From Limnoperna fortunei (taxonomy: Eukaryota > Mollusca > Bivalvia > Mytilida > Modiolidae), in NCBI GenBank assembly GCA_944474755.1, contig OX104112.1:24578460-24642459 (forward strand): a stretch of 64,000 bases of DNA. Direction: 5' to 3'. This document shows, piece after piece, positions 45,350 through 57,479 of this stretch. The translations under genes were made by a program, and so were the position numbers. Numbering within the stretch: position 1 is the first letter of the stretch; each line of letters begins with the position of its first letter. A model generated the notes under the pieces. That model had not been told where the DNA came from, did no database searches, and worked only from the letters and a program-made list of their open reading frames with translations.

Positions 45350-46503
45350 GATAACTGTTCGAACTTAAAGTTCATAAGAATGAAAGCGCGTAATCTTAAC
45401 TTTTTTCAATGAAAGCTGAGCACTGTCTTTATAAGTAGGCGCCGAGGCCTGGTATTCATGTAAAATAAGGAAAATGAGATGTTGATTGGACGTTGTGAAT
45501 GATGTCGATTCCGCCACACACCCAAACAAAGACGCAGCCATGCGGCATGGTGAATTGCTCAATTGAACCAAAAATTATTTTATGTAGGTAGAATAAGTAG
45601 TATCTTTAGTTAGTAAAATTTATTTTTTATAGTTATTAAATTTTATTTTGGTAAGTGTACAGTGTAAAATCTACATATTTTATCATCATATTATAATTTA
45701 TAATAAACTAAAAAATATATTTATAAGCGTTACAACAAATTTTCCCTGCTGGAGCTGTATAAAATATGTGCAAGTCAACATCCTTTCAAGGTACATTGTA
45801 AATACTTAATAACTAGCACACTTTGTTACATTTTCTATGGTTAATAGAAACAAAGCATAATTTGTTTATCTGACACATGTAATTATTTGTCTAGTTTATT
45901 CTCAGAACTCACAAAATGTTCAGTATGAATTTTTGCTAATAGTTGGCTTTTTATGATTAAAGGAAGTACATTTAATTTGTACTAAAATTTGTTCAATGGA
46001 GTTTAAGTCGCATATAAGCGTTTTAAGCCATGGATGAGGGTCGTTTTGCCTCGAAAAGTGAGTCATTTTACCCTGATATAACATTTAAAATAAAGTAATT
46101 AATACATTTTACAAGCTTTGATGTTATTTTAAAAAATAAATTGAAACACTAGGTACAGTATAATATATCTTATGAAACACCAAGTACAAATGAAGTCGTA
46201 ATGTTTGCATAAACTTATCATCTTAAAAAACATCACAGATAGCTATATTTGTAAAGTATTATATATTTTACTGTGGGGAAACAACCCTGAGTGAACAGGT
46301 ATCTGGTTGAAATACAAGTATGGGGCGAACTGACACGATACCGCCTTATGTACTAAAATTGTGATACAAAGGTACAAATCTGCCAAAAGGTCATCATTTT
46401 ATACATAAATACATATTAATTTACATGTTTGTGCCTTGATATACCTTAATACTCTGTATACGACAAAATATAAAGTAATCTAAGAAATGGGCCAACATTT
46501 GCT
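45350..46503. other. No feature recognised
   Basis: Possibly promoter or intron. The minus frame 45365-45571 is unsupported. Confidence 0.35.
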
Positions 46504-47440
46504 TACTGTGGTTTCATTTATTTTCGTGGGTATCAATTTTCGTGGTTGGAGGAAAAAAGACATTTCGTTGGATTCTTAAATTCGTGGTTCGCGGAATCGA
46601 AATAATAAAAAATGAAAGATAGGGGAATTGCTTACAAAATGTCGGTATTCACAGTGTTAGTCTGTACATTTTCTAATACGTCATTTTCAAGACATAATCG
46701 CTCTCGGGAGGTGCCAATTGTAATTCTGATCACGGGATTTCATAGACATTAACGGTACTGTAGTGGAAAGCGGCGACATTTTGACCGTTTTATTTTTAAA
46801 GGAACATAAAGTAATCAAGATTGAAAAGAATTTGATTAGTATCCGTAAACATAATTAATAAACATGTCATTTTATGAAAACAATCTAATTAAACAGTTCA
46901 TTGTAAATCCGTCGTACATTCCCTGGGGCAAAGATTAAATTTGTTTGTTTGACAATAAACTTGACGATATAATTAGTGTTTTTTAAAGATAGAAATCAGT
47001 ATAAAAGGTGTTAAAAATAGATTGCTTTATCGATCGTTATTTCAATTAAGAAAGTTACTTTAATATTTGTGTATACATCAACACTTTACAACAAAAAGGC
47101 ACAACAGGAAGTACGTTCATTACTGACGGGATTACGCAATTAAAAATAACAACGATGTGTTTTTTATCAATATTATTTTTGTTTAGTGTCATTAACACAA
47201 TGAAGTTGTTCGTAAATCAAAATTGTCATATCTATCGAAAACATCAATATAACGATGCACCTTGAACGTCAGTCGTCATTATCCAGGTAACAACCGTCCC
47301 ATAGCAGGTTCTCATGTCGGCTTACCATCATTATAGATTTCTGTAGGTCATTATTCGTTGAATTGTTAATTTCGTGGTTTGTCCCCACCCACGAAAACGA
47401 CGAAAATTGATATCCCACGAATAAAAATGAAACCACAGTA
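46504..47440. mobile_element. MITE with 40-50 bp inverted ends and TA flanks
   Basis: The left end TACTGTGGTTTCATTTATTT continues TCGTGGGTATCAATTTTCGTGG. The right end is its inverse, ending GAAACCACAGTA at 47440. Both outer ends show TA, as for Tc1/mariner-type insertion. Repeated TTCGTGG motifs extend the similarity inward (46590, 47370). The interior of about 840 bp has no transposase. From memory this end sequence belongs to a very common bivalve MITE. Confidence 0.8.
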
Positions 47441-47639
47441 TTTATTTATTAAAGTTAATGACCACATAAATACAATGTAAACGCCTAGTGTTATGATATA
47501 CAATGATATTAATTATGTATCAATCATTTGGACTGCTTCTCATTATTGACAAATATAGTCTTCCAATCAAAACCGTGTTTCATTAATATTATTTTTATAT
47601 ATTTTGTTTTTTTAAAGTAAATATTGCTAACCTGAGCAG

Positions 47640-47745
47640 ATTTTTGTATGAAAGTACACAATCATCAAGAACATGTATAACTGGACCATTGAAGCTCAGC
47701 TATGGAGATGTGTTTACCATAATTCATGGATCCTCTCATTTCGAG
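47640..47745 (+). CDS. FHA-domain-like exon (Ki-67 type), C-terminal half
   Basis: The piece runs between a CCTGAGCAG acceptor and a GTATGC donor. It reads FLYESTQSSRTCITGPLKLS then YGDVFTIIHGSSHFE. The S/N-x-TQ followed by LKxGDVxTIIxxSxxFE resembles the last strands of the FHA domain of Ki-67-type proteins, a phosphothreonine-binding fold in nuclear proteins. The expected first half (GR...S..H motif) was not found in the window upstream, and the MITE at 46.5-47.4 kb sits in that intron. The acceptor splits a codon (one base), and the donor is phase 0, which does not fit the next candidate exon, so an exon may be missing or the copy may be broken. Confidence 0.45.
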
Positions 47746-47974
47746 GTATGCATCGGGACAAGAAATTGCTTCGACATTATGTCTAAACACATAAACATTC
47801 CTGAAAGAATGTCGAGCACCAATAAATTATCAGCTTATTAAAAATCATAACTTCGTTTACAGTCAATATCTTACATACCAAACTTATGTTTGGTCTAATC
47901 GTAGTAAAATTATGTTATGTGGTGATTTTATAGTATGGATTCCTTTAAATGTCTTCCAGTACGAAGTATGGAGT
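47746..47974. other. Presumed intron
   Basis: Nothing recognised. Confidence 0.4.
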
Positions 47975-48186
47975 AATTTCATTGCTCCAGTTTTTATTGG
48001 GGGGGGGGCGGGGGAAGCTAGAGTAACCCACGACCTTCGGTAGGAAAACTGGCGATTCTTGTCATTTAAGATTGAAATCGAGTACACCCTTCCATCAGTT
48101 TGACTCTTACCAGCAATCTCGGTGTTGACAGACCAGGTGATCAATAGTAGACGAACTACCTTAACCACTCGGCCACAGAGACCTCT
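47975..48186 (-). mobile_element. tRNA-derived SINE
   Basis: Minus-strand head AGAGGTCTCTGTGGCCGAGT, body TTAAATGACAAGAATCGCCA and a G/C-rich homopolymer (about 47999-48012), with TTTTTATTGGGGGG near the end. Same family as 30.2 kb. Inserted in the FHA-gene intron. Confidence 0.75.
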
Positions 48187-48319
48187 GATACTGGAATAGG
48201 GGTAAATCCTGTTTTTATGCCGGACACAGCTGTTCATAGGATATGTTGCTAAGTTTAGTGTTAGTTTTTACCTTTCATCAGTACTTTTTTTAATTGTTTC
48301 AATTAATTTTACAAATTAG

Positions 48320-48396
48320 TTTACAAGGACGAGGAAAGAAATTGTTAAAGCGACAAGAAGAATTCGATTCGACACAAAGCAAAGAACTTAAGTCAG
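48320..48396 (+). CDS. Candidate basic exon of the FHA-like gene
   Basis: A 77-base piece with an ACAAATTAG acceptor and a GTAAAA donor. It reads LQGRGKKLLKRQEEFDSTQS then KELKS. The LQxGRK-like start after an FHA end is reminiscent of Ki-67, but this is a weak resemblance. The acceptor phase (one leading base) does not match the phase-0 donor at 47745. The other open frame (FTRTRKEIVKATRRIRFDTK, then QRT and a stop) would match and end the protein. The phase-1 donor agrees with both candidate exons downstream. Confidence 0.4.
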
Positions 48397-48837
48397 GTAA
48401 AATTTAATTAAATTTACATGTATTAAAATGTTTCTGTCCTAAATTACTGAGTAGATATATAGATCAAATTTTTGAATTCTGTGCGGTGTTTTTATCTCCC
48501 AAAATCTGGTAACAGAATAAATAATGGAAACCAGTACCAGAACTCAGATGTAATACATCTGATCAAGTATAGAAATGAAACAACAACAGTGATTTTTATG
48601 TGGCAATCATTGCGACCATCACATGGGATAAAATATCGGACTTAGCAATATTTTGAAATGTCTCTTTGATATTATTATATGTCAAAATTGTTTATTAAGT
48701 ATTATTAAATTTTAATACAAATTTTACTGGTATGCTATACGGTCATTTAAAAAAATTTGCCATCAAAAATCATTTTCTGGACAATTTTTCTGTTGTCTGT
48801 AGTTATAAAATATTTTGATTATTTCACTTCATGTCAG
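48397..48837. other. Presumed intron
   Basis: Nothing recognised. Confidence 0.35.
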
Positions 48838-48956
48838 GTATAGAAAAACAAATCATACTTTGGCTTGAACTGGCCACCAAGAGTTTAGAAACCTTTAGAG
48901 AAGAAACAGTGTTCATTGTGAAAAAGAGTGAAAATAATCAATACCTTGAAGAATGA
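48838..48956 (+). CDS. Candidate terminal exon 1 (alternative)
   Basis: An acceptor (TTTCACTTCATGTCAG) in phase 1 opens GIEKQIILWLELATKSLETF, then REETVFIVKKSENNQYLEE and a stop at 48954-48956. It looks like an amphipathic, charged helix. The phase fits the donor at 48396. It competes with the exon at 50471, so it would be an alternative last exon if both are real. Confidence 0.4.
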
Positions 48957-49202
48957 GACTTTCAATACAAGAGAAGTTAAATATTATTGCATCAGAAAAA
49001 TAAGAAAATTAATGATTGAATTTAAGGTTTGTAGTCACTGAATAGAAATTTAATAGTTGTCAACAATATTTATTGGTTTTGGAATAGTCAAAATATCATT
49101 ATTAGGAACATATTAAACAATTGTTGATAAGTTTGTAGGTAATATTCTTTCTGATGTTTTTGTTCTTATTGTAAAGATGAAGTGACATTTGTATTTTATT
49201 GG
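48957..49202. other. No feature recognised
   Basis: AT-rich; possible 3' untranslated region of the exon before it. Confidence 0.3.
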
Positions 49203-49812
49203 TGAACGAGCTACTATACCTAGGAGAAAGCGTGCACACTAAACATGGAGCTTCTTTTCCTTAATTGGAGTATGCACGCAAATCAGTGAAGCTTTTGCCC
49301 TTAAGGAGAGAGCATGCACAGAAACCAGTGAAGCCAGTACTCCTTGCATTTGAAAAAAGCGTGCATACAAACAAGTAAAGCCACTACTCCTTGCATTGGG
49401 AGAAAGCGTGCACACGAACCAGTGAAACTGCTACTCCTTGCATTGGGAGAAAGCGTGCAGACGAACCAGTGAAGCTGCTACTTCTTGCATTGGGAGAAAG
49501 CGTGCACACGAACCAGTGAAGCTGCTACTCTTTGCTTTGATAAAAAGCGTACACACAAAAAACTAAAGCCAATACTCATTGCATTGGGAGAAAGCCTGCA
49601 CACGAACTAGTTAAGCTGCTACTCCTTGAATTGGAAGAAAGCGTGCACACGAACCAGTGAAGCTGCTACTCCTTGCTTTGGGAAAAAGCGTGCACACGAA
49701 ATAGTGAAGCCACTACTTATTGTATTGGGAGAAAGCGTGTACACGAATTAGTGATGCCACTAATCCTTGCATTGGGAGAAAAGGTGCTCACAAACCAGTG
49801 AAGCCGCTACTC
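49203..49812. repeat. 47-bp minisatellite, about 13 units
   Basis: Units GGGAGAAAGCGTGCACACGA + ACCAGTGAAGCTGCTACTCC + TTGCATT recur every 47 bases (for example 49401 and 49448). Outer units are diverged. It lies in the intron or 3' flank of the FHA-like gene. Confidence 0.9.
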
Positions 49813-50470
49813 TTAGATTAAACAGTTTACACAACAAGTATATCTGAGTAAGCCATTTTGTTCAAAATGAATACATAGATGGTATTTATAATGCAACAAA
49901 TTAAATGTATGCATTTTTATGATTGTTTTCGTATAGTTAAAGGTTTAATTTCGTAACATTTTCCCCCATTTTGGACAAATTTGTGATCAATCACTTTTAA
50001 CGTAAATTAATAACGAGTCCTACATTTTCTTTTTTCATATACCTGTAAGATTTTTCTTGTAAATGGTCATATTTAAGCACTTTACAGATTCTTAGATCAA
50101 GGGAAGTTAAACTAGTACAGTAGATTTTTAGTGTGCAGAGATATTTGCTGCCAATAATTTGTTATAAATATAATTTAATACTGCATTGTGGGATGCTTGT
50201 AAGGAAGTATTTTCTCATGAATGTCAAGTGTACACAATTAAAATTTATGTGGATAGGAAAAAAAAGAAATGCAAATAAAAAATAAATTTACAGTGACAAC
50301 TAACTTCTGAACTTTCTTTATACACACTGTTAACATATAATAATAGTATGATGTGGTGTTTTTGTATATAATTGAAAATACTTACATATATAGTGTAATG
50401 TTCTTATTACAAATGTTTCTAATTAATAAATGTTAACATAAATTATCTGTTGGTTTTTGTCCTTCTTTAG
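49813..50470. other. No feature recognised
   Basis: AT-rich DNA. Confidence 0.4.
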
Positions 50471-50562
50471 ATCGATATTTAGACGTCTATTTTAAAGGTG
50501 TCATTGAAAGTATTTTCCACGAGGTTGAAGGCTGTGACGTAAGAGCCTGCTTTGTCCAGTAA
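50471..50562 (+). CDS. Candidate terminal or internal exon 2 (alternative)
   Basis: A strong acceptor (GGTTTTTGTCCTTCTTTAG) in phase 1 opens RYLDVYFKGVIESIFHEVEG then CDVRACFVQ and a stop at 50560-50562. A GTAAGA donor inside (exon end 50538, phase 0) is also good, so this may instead be an internal exon ending ...EVEGCD. The acceptor phase fits the donor at 48396. No family recognised. Confidence 0.45.
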
Positions 50563-51954
50563 ATATGATAATTAATCCAGTTTAAAATATGTTTTCCTGC
50601 CTGTGCTCTTTGAAAAATGTATTAAATTGGGGCGATGACTTATGACCAGATGACAACATAAGATAACTGAATACGACTTAAAGTCGTTATGATTTTTGTA
50701 TTGCTAAATTTATTTTTTAGACACAATTGAAACCTTGTTTTTATCTGTTAACTAAATTAAATAGAATTAACATAAAAACATAGATGTAAATAAAAGATAT
50801 ATTTATATAATTAAACATAAAACCGTATATAGTTTTGAACGACTTAAAGCAGCAGTTGCACCTGTACGTGAAAATTTTACAGGTAAATCATTTCTCCCTT
50901 ATGAAGGGTAAATTAACAGGTTTAGCAAATCAAAAAACGGGATTATTGCAATTAGGAGATCATTTCGCTCCGACTTTGAAATCGGACATTTACAAAAGCT
51001 AATCAGATTACACCTTAATCATGGACAGGTATGATTTGAATAAACTGAAGTTTTATAGCATAGGATGAATAAGATTTCGAATATCTTTAGATGCCAGGTC
51101 ACAGGAAACGTGAAACTGACACAAACATGCACACGTAACATTTTGGAAACTCTGTTACGCACACGCACAATAGAACTTTAATAGTAATCAAATAATAATA
51201 ATAATACAATAAATTTACTAAACATGAAGTGAATGTTGTTGCGCGCAAAAGGGGTATTTTAAAACATTACATCTAGAAATAACCGTTATTTTTTAAATAG
51301 ACAACCACAAATTGTTTGTTTTTACAGTCAGTTTCTTTCAATAATAACTTGCATAATCTGATTACCCGATACAAATAATCAATAAAATACGAATAATATT
51401 TATTGACACATTCCAACTTATTGTCGAAGAAAATGAAAAGTGAGGTCACGTAAATGAACATTACCTTAGTATTAAAAATTATGGTGCCTAGAATATCCAT
51501 TTTAATATGATCAAAGGTAGAGTAACCAACCCTTATTGATATGTTTCTTCTAAAAGCTTCGCTGGACATGCGTACTCAGCGTAACTAAGTTTGACACAGT
51601 GACAATTTTATTTTGTTTTTCTCTATACACTTTGTGTGCTTCATTGATTTTGTGGTTTTTTTCCGGTCTGTCTATCCTAATTTATTTGTGTTTCCATTAA
51701 GATGGCTGATAAAATATTTAGGATTGTCCTTGAGACTATACAAATCCGGGAAAGATGAAAGCCAAAGACAACATAAACCGCATAATATGCCTTTAACGGG
51801 TAAACAGTTTATGACTGTTGCATACATACTCATCACATGACTATCTAATGGCATACAAGTCTTTTAATGGGAAAGAACATCTAATATAAGCCCAAAAGGA
51901 AATACGTTATTTTTAACAACTGATGATACTTCAGCAACATGGTCCTTACTTGTA
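50563..51954. other. No gene supported
   Basis: About 1.4 kb. The minus frame 51273-51569 begins with an ATG (MSSEAFRRNISIRVGYSTFD) and meets a GTAATG donor after GTIIFNTK. It could be a first exon, but nothing else supports it. Confidence 0.35.
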
Positions 51955-52075
51955 CTTCAGACAATTGGAAAACTGCCAATCCTGGTCAATTAGGATTGAT
52001 GTCGAGTACAACATGCTTGAATTGAGACTCGAAACCACAACCACAGTGTTAACAGACCATGTCAATAGTTGCAAA
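51955..52075 (-). mobile_element. SINE fragment
   Basis: AAACTGCCAATCCTGGTCAA (51971) and ACAGTGTTAACAGACCATGT (52043) are the body and head blocks of the 30.2-kb SINE. Confidence 0.65.
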
Positions 52076-52804
52076 TGCCCGTCATGATATATAAACATTT
52101 TACAAGATCACTATACAAAAGATACGTTAAGCTTCTGAAAAATCCCGCAAAATTTAAACGATATTTGATCAAAGTGATCTGAGAAGTTTTGTCAACAATG
52201 CAAAAGTGATGAAATATTTACTGTCGGTAAATAAATTTTGTTAATTCCGCTAATCGCACTGCGACTCGAAGACTGTGACAGCCTAATGTCGAGTTACGTT
52301 TGTAATAACGAGTTAGAGTGTATACGAATTAAATGAAATATCGACATCACTGTTCAATTGTGACAGTTTTTTCAATCGTATGACATTGTATAGAAATGTA
52401 AAAAAGGTATAAGTATTTTTATTAAATTTATACAGATAATCAGTTTATTAGCTCGGACAGTTAACAATGTTATTTATGATTACAATATTATTGGCGTTCG
52501 TTGAAATTGCCTACACAAAGAAAATGCATGTGCCTAAAGTTTGGCTATGCCTTACCCCTTTAAAAAAATTCAAAACCACGCGTAAAGATATCGCATAATT
52601 ACAAGAGTTGTATGTTTCTATGTCAGTATATTAGGTAATATTACAATTATTTCATTTAAGCATATTAAACCATGTCATATATTTTACATAAGATTAATGA
52701 TATGTTAAAATTAAGTACGTAAGACATTTGTTTTTAACTGTGTTCATTTCCCTGTAAGGACTTTTACTTATTAGATGTTCAGGTGGTAATTGAATGTTTT
52801 TCTA
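52076..52804. other. No feature recognised
   Basis: AT-rich DNA. Confidence 0.4.
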
Positions 52805-52945
52805 TTATGGACTTCTCAAGAGAGAACTGTTTTCCTATAAATTTGTCTGGTGAGTATAGTGCACGAGCCACATGATGAGTGCACTATTTCTTCAGACAAC
52901 AATATAATAAACCAGTTCTCGAGGAAGAAGTTCCCAATATTTTAG
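52805..52945. repeat. Nested imperfect hairpin
   Basis: The outer arms GGACTTCTCAAGAGAGAACTG (about 52809-52829) and CCAGTTCTCGAGGAAGAAGTTCC (about 52912-52934) pair with mismatches. Inner arms TTTGTCTGGTGAGTATAGTGCAC (52841-52863) pair with GTGCACTATTTCTTCAGACAA (52880-52900). It could be a hairpin MITE or a structured RNA. Confidence 0.6.
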
Positions 52946-55425
52946 TACATAGGAAAATATCGAAGGAATAGTAACAACAATAAATTAAACTATGCTGAAT
53001 TACAATCGTTCGTGCAAAACCAGATTTTGATAGAACACTACAGAATTAAACTGTATGCACTACTTCAGCGTTTAGTAAAAGACTAAGCTTAAATTAAACA
53101 ACTATAACAATAGTTGAGAAATATAGAAAAAAACAGTAATTAATATAAAGTATTTTCTGACAAGTCTAAAAACGAACTTGAATATTCTTTTTATTTAAAG
53201 AATTTCCCAAGGTATGAAGAACATTAAATATCACTTACTAAAGATAATTAAGTGTAACATTACAAATACTAAAATTAAAAGCTTAAGTATTTGTTGTTTA
53301 ATGTCAGGTAAAAATATCAATGCAAATAATACATAAAAAGCGCTGGAATTTCTAAACCTATAGACGTGTGTATCGTGAGAAATCGTCGAGAAGATGTATA
53401 GTACCTGTCGTTACTATATTCTCACGTTGCTAAGATCAAGTCAATACTGTTTAAAAATAGTCAAGGTTAATTATGCAAAGAAAAAAATGATTTAAATGTG
53501 TTATGTACTAAAAATGTTTAAATAGATTAGAGAGAAATGTAGCGTTATTGACTGATTGATTGATTGAACAAATGGTTGCTTTACGCAAGCTGGCATTAAA
53601 TATGCTATATTAGGGTCAAGATCCAGTTAAACATTGTAGTAAAACTATTTACGTTTACAAAGAGTGGTTGCATGTAATTTTAGGCCAAGTGATAAACTGT
53701 ATCAGGACAAAAATATGACCTGTGCTATGACTATTTTCGTCAGTCAGCTTTGTTTTTCCGCGAAACATATAGCTCTTACTAGATGTATTCAAGTGTGTAT
53801 GGCGTTCTAGTGTGTTGTCATTTAAAGAAATAACAAAAAAACTAATCAAATTAGATAATGCAATTCTTATCGTTCTGACCTTTCTGGCCCCTGATACTCA
53901 AGATCCGTGTAATGTCCGCGGACGACAGAATTTTGAGTAATAACATGTATAACACTGCTCTGTCGAAAGGTAAACGTTTAGATGACGAAAAGACAGCGTT
54001 CCTCGACAACCAAACATGACCACTCAAAATCCGATTTTGACCATTTGTAAGTCGATCTTTACCAGGTTGCCTACCATATATAGTGGGCGATACACATATT
54101 TAATTTATTAATTTTAAATGACTACAAAAAGTCGTATACATACTTTTTACATTTTAGCATTAATAATTGTGCTCTTATTTTTTTTGATGAAATGGAAAAT
54201 TTAGTCTCAGTACTTATTATAATTCAAATTTAATAATTATTATATAGTAATAATTGTATTCTAAAATCCATTTAGAAATATCGTACAACATATTCTCAAT
54301 TTGGTTCCAATAGTTGATTTTAATATTTTTCGATTTAGATATTTCAGATCTTTAAGAATAGAATGAGTCGAACCCGTAGAATCTAAAAATTATCAAGCCA
54401 AATCGACCGTAAAACAAATCTTATTGACCTAGTGCAAATATAAGAAATGAATATGTGTATTGTGAGACTAAGGGAAGTTTGCATGTTACCCTATGACACT
54501 TTATGTGAGGAATTATATACGATAAAATACAGGTAAAGTAAACACTTCTTTCCGTCTGGCGACTTATAACGGAGAGTGAATTGTTTTCACTGTCATTTAA
54601 TGCAGCTGCAATTAACAAACTCACCCTTTTTCACTCTTGCTCACGCGAGCTTTGTAATTAGAGTAGCAATGTCTTGGTTCGTTCTAGTGTTTGTTTTCTT
54701 AAATTTGGTTTAGGTCACTTTCGATATATTTCAGCAAGCCGTATTTTCTTCAATGCGTCAAGCTTTCATTGCAGATTTGTTATACATGGACCAACGTCTC
54801 CAATCATTCTGATGTGTTTTGTGTATTTGTTTGAATGTGGCTTTCATCATTGTTTTCAGCTACATTAAGGCTTCCCTTTTCAGAGAGGGGAGGAATCCAG
54901 AACAATTGCTGAAAGCCCCTCAAACATCGAGAGGAAAACTTGCAACCTATAACTTAGGTTCAAACTCACTTCCCCAGGGTTAAACACACCTGTGAACTTT
55001 ATTAGATAGCTATTAGGCACTTTTTCCTTATGCTGAAGTTAATTATATTCTTAATAGTTTTGAAGTAAATCTGACTGTTTACTTGACAACATGTAAAATA
55101 GTAACCAACTTGTGGACGTGTTTTGCTTGCCAAAACGAGACGTGGAAAATAAAGATTTTGAGCTTCGTCATCTTTTCGTTTGTTGAGTGGTCGAAATGAT
55201 CGGCAGTTTTATAGCTTTGCCAGACTTAAGGGATATGTGTTGTCTTGAAGACACGATAACAAAGTCCCGCTAAACACCGCTATACAGCCCACTTTTCAAG
55301 AATTTGGGACCAACTACACGACCTTATAACTTGGTATACCAAATAGTATTAAAACGACAGTATCTGTACAGTCTAGGTTATCATTACATGAACCAGTTTG
55401 TACGCAAGAATGTAGGGTACTATGC
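52946..55425. other. Long stretch without a supported gene
   Basis: Holds a decayed GATT-repeat SINE-like tail near 53548-53560 in reverse orientation, and a possible eroded SINE at 54870-54990. Frames 53655-53849, 54421-54624 and 54674-54868 are unsupported. Confidence 0.4.
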
Positions 55426-55860
55426 TCTCATCCATAGAGCCGTTAAGTTAAGCTTATATTAAATCAATCGAACAATCAGTCAATCAAATGAATTTCACGA
55501 GAATATATGTCTGCTTTGACCTATAGGATGTTCTTAATTCAAGCATAAAAATGCTTATGTAATGTCAGTGACTTAATAAAATATAGTTGTTTGTCGTTCT
55601 AAATGAGTCATTTCGTATAATATCAACTTAGTGCAGCAAACTTCAGTTTGAATAGCTTATTAGTCAAAAGCAGCGTCCGGTCTAGACAATCTAAATACCT
55701 AAAACTAAGCGTACGGTCTAGACAATTTAAATACCTAAATCTAAGATATAGCATAACGAATGATTTGTTTTCCATTTGAGTCTATTTTTAGACCAAAAAA
55801 CTGTATCAATAAATCTAAAACAATAATGAAATAAATTAATCATGTTATTCATCTTTTATT
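55426..55860 (-). mobile_element. Decayed Penelope-like fragment with SINE-like end, copy a
   Basis: CATAGAGCCGTTAAG... and an ATCAATC-type tail are followed by sequence shared with 56385-56920. Its inner part (GCAGCGTCCGGTCTAGACAA) corresponds to the 3' region of the reverse transcriptase element at 57.7 kb. About 80 bp of coding remnant present in copy b is missing here. Confidence 0.5.
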
Positions 55861-56384
55861 AATCCCATGCCTGTCTTTTTAAGCATGCGGTTTTGCTCCT
55901 TACTGCGTGAAGCTTGTTCTTGACCACATCCTTATTTTCACCGAGTACTCTGTCTACTTACTCATCCTTCCATATAAGTAAGAACTTGATCCCATTATAT
56001 ACCTACAATTGCTGCTTAAAGTGACTTTAAACCGCATTTAAACAAACATTCAAAAGGAAATGTTTAAAAGTGGGCTAAAAAAAATCTACGCAACCACCCG
56101 TCGAGTGACGTTAATTAATTCTTTAATAAAATGTTAATTCTGCAAAGTGTTTGAGCTTTTACTCCATATTTCCGTAATTGTTTTATCTGAAGCTACTATA
56201 CTATGTTGGAATCTTCAATTTTTTCTATAAACAACGAAAACATTTTTTTTATTCAAATGTAAATTTACATACCAGTACTTTGTATTAAAATAGACAACAA
56301 TTTAAGTTTAACGTAAAAATACACTGAAAGATTATTATTTGAGGTGTAATGGCACTTGAAGTTCCAACAGTGTAATATTTTCCT

Positions 56385-56920
56385 ATCCATAGAGCCGTAT
56401 CCTTTAAGGGCGTAATTGTGTGTTAATTTAATGTTTATTTGCTTACACTTCTTAATTTGCTGGACGTTAAGCTTCTATTAAATCAATAGATCAATCAATC
56501 AATAAAATGAATTTCACGAGAATCTATGTCTGCTTTAACTTATTTGGTGTTCTTAATTTAAGGATAAAATGCTTTTGTAATGTCAGTGACTTGATAAAAT
56601 ATAGTTTTTTTTGTTCTATATGGGTCATTACGTATAAGTGCAGCAAACCGCAGTGTGTATAGCTTATTAGTTAAAAGCAGTGTCAGTTCTAGACAATCTA
56701 AATACCGGAATCTAAGCTCTAACATAACGTATGATTTGTGAAATGTAAACGCCATATGCGGGATCTGATAGAATATTGATATCAATGAACGGAAAGTTGA
56801 CAGTTTGGTAGTTGATGTATCACGCTTGTCACTGCATTTAGTTCTGTTTAAACCTAAAAACTGTATCAATAAATCTAACACAATACTGAAATAAATAAAT
56901 CATGTATCTTTCATTTAGGA
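56385..56920 (-). mobile_element. Decayed Penelope-like fragment, copy b
   Basis: Homologous to 55426-55860, about 960 bp away. It keeps ATATGCGGGATCTGATAGAA and ATCAATGAACGGAAAGTTGA (56753-56797), aligning with 57999-58048 of the larger element, where the protein reads FPFIDSNIPAAPAYGVY. The minus frame 56558-56881 is a mixture. Confidence 0.55.
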
Positions 56921-57017
56921 AGTTAAATTAGCCTCTGATAAGAATTATTAAATAGTATTTCAAATTTCTTAACAGCAAGTACTGTTCTGACGACATAGAC
57001 ACGTTAAAAAAGAAAAG

Positions 57018-57271
57018 TTATCGCAACATATACAAACTGGCCACTGTATCCTCTGTGGTTACACTGCACAAGTCGACATATCTGTACATCTTGCATACGT
57101 CGCGTTCAATCGAAAATGCCCTACAATATTTGTTCTGTTTGCAGTAAAATGCACAGCCAATTTCCGAGTTAATTCCTTCGAAGGTATTTGATATAATAGC
57201 TGTGTTGTATGAATTTTCCGTCAATGTTTTACGTCCAATTAAATTGAATGTTTTGCTTGCACTTGTTAACC
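57018..57271 (-). CDS. PAN/apple-like terminal exon of a secreted WSC-PAN gene
   Basis: A good acceptor (TTTGATCGTTATTTTAG) in phase 1 opens LTSASKTFNLIGRKTLTENS, then SEIGCAFYCKQNKYCRAFSI, then ERDVCKMYRYVDLCSVTTED, ending TVASLYMLR and a stop at 57018. The cysteine pattern (C..FC..N..C.AF....C..Y) is that of PAN/apple domains, which bind sugars or proteins outside cells. The phase matches the donor of the WSC exon at 59301 (RLSIYRT-G-LTSASK). The hydrophobic run upstream of the acceptor is intronic translation, not a signal peptide; no ATG precedes it. Confidence 0.7.
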
Positions 57272-57479
57272 CTAAAATAACGATCAAACAAATTACCAAT
57301 TTAATCAAAGTTTTCTTTAAAACTCGTGTAATATTATTTAAAGGTACGGAATATTAAGTTTTTGCCAAACTAGCTTACACATATAAAGTTAAACATAACG
57401 ATGTACATCAATATTTAGAGTTCATTTGTGTTTGTTTGTTTAAATGAAGTTTCGCGGCATTTTCTGCAATGTGTTCACC

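Noticed and set aside
51273..51569. 98-residue minus-strand frame starting with ATG
   Set aside because: Only the first 35 residues look protein-like before a GTAATG donor, and nothing else supports it. It is mentioned in the region note only.
57272..57308. Apparent signal peptide LVICLIVILGL before the PAN domain
   Set aside because: There is no ATG, and a good TTTTAG acceptor with matching phase lies just after it, so it is translated intron.
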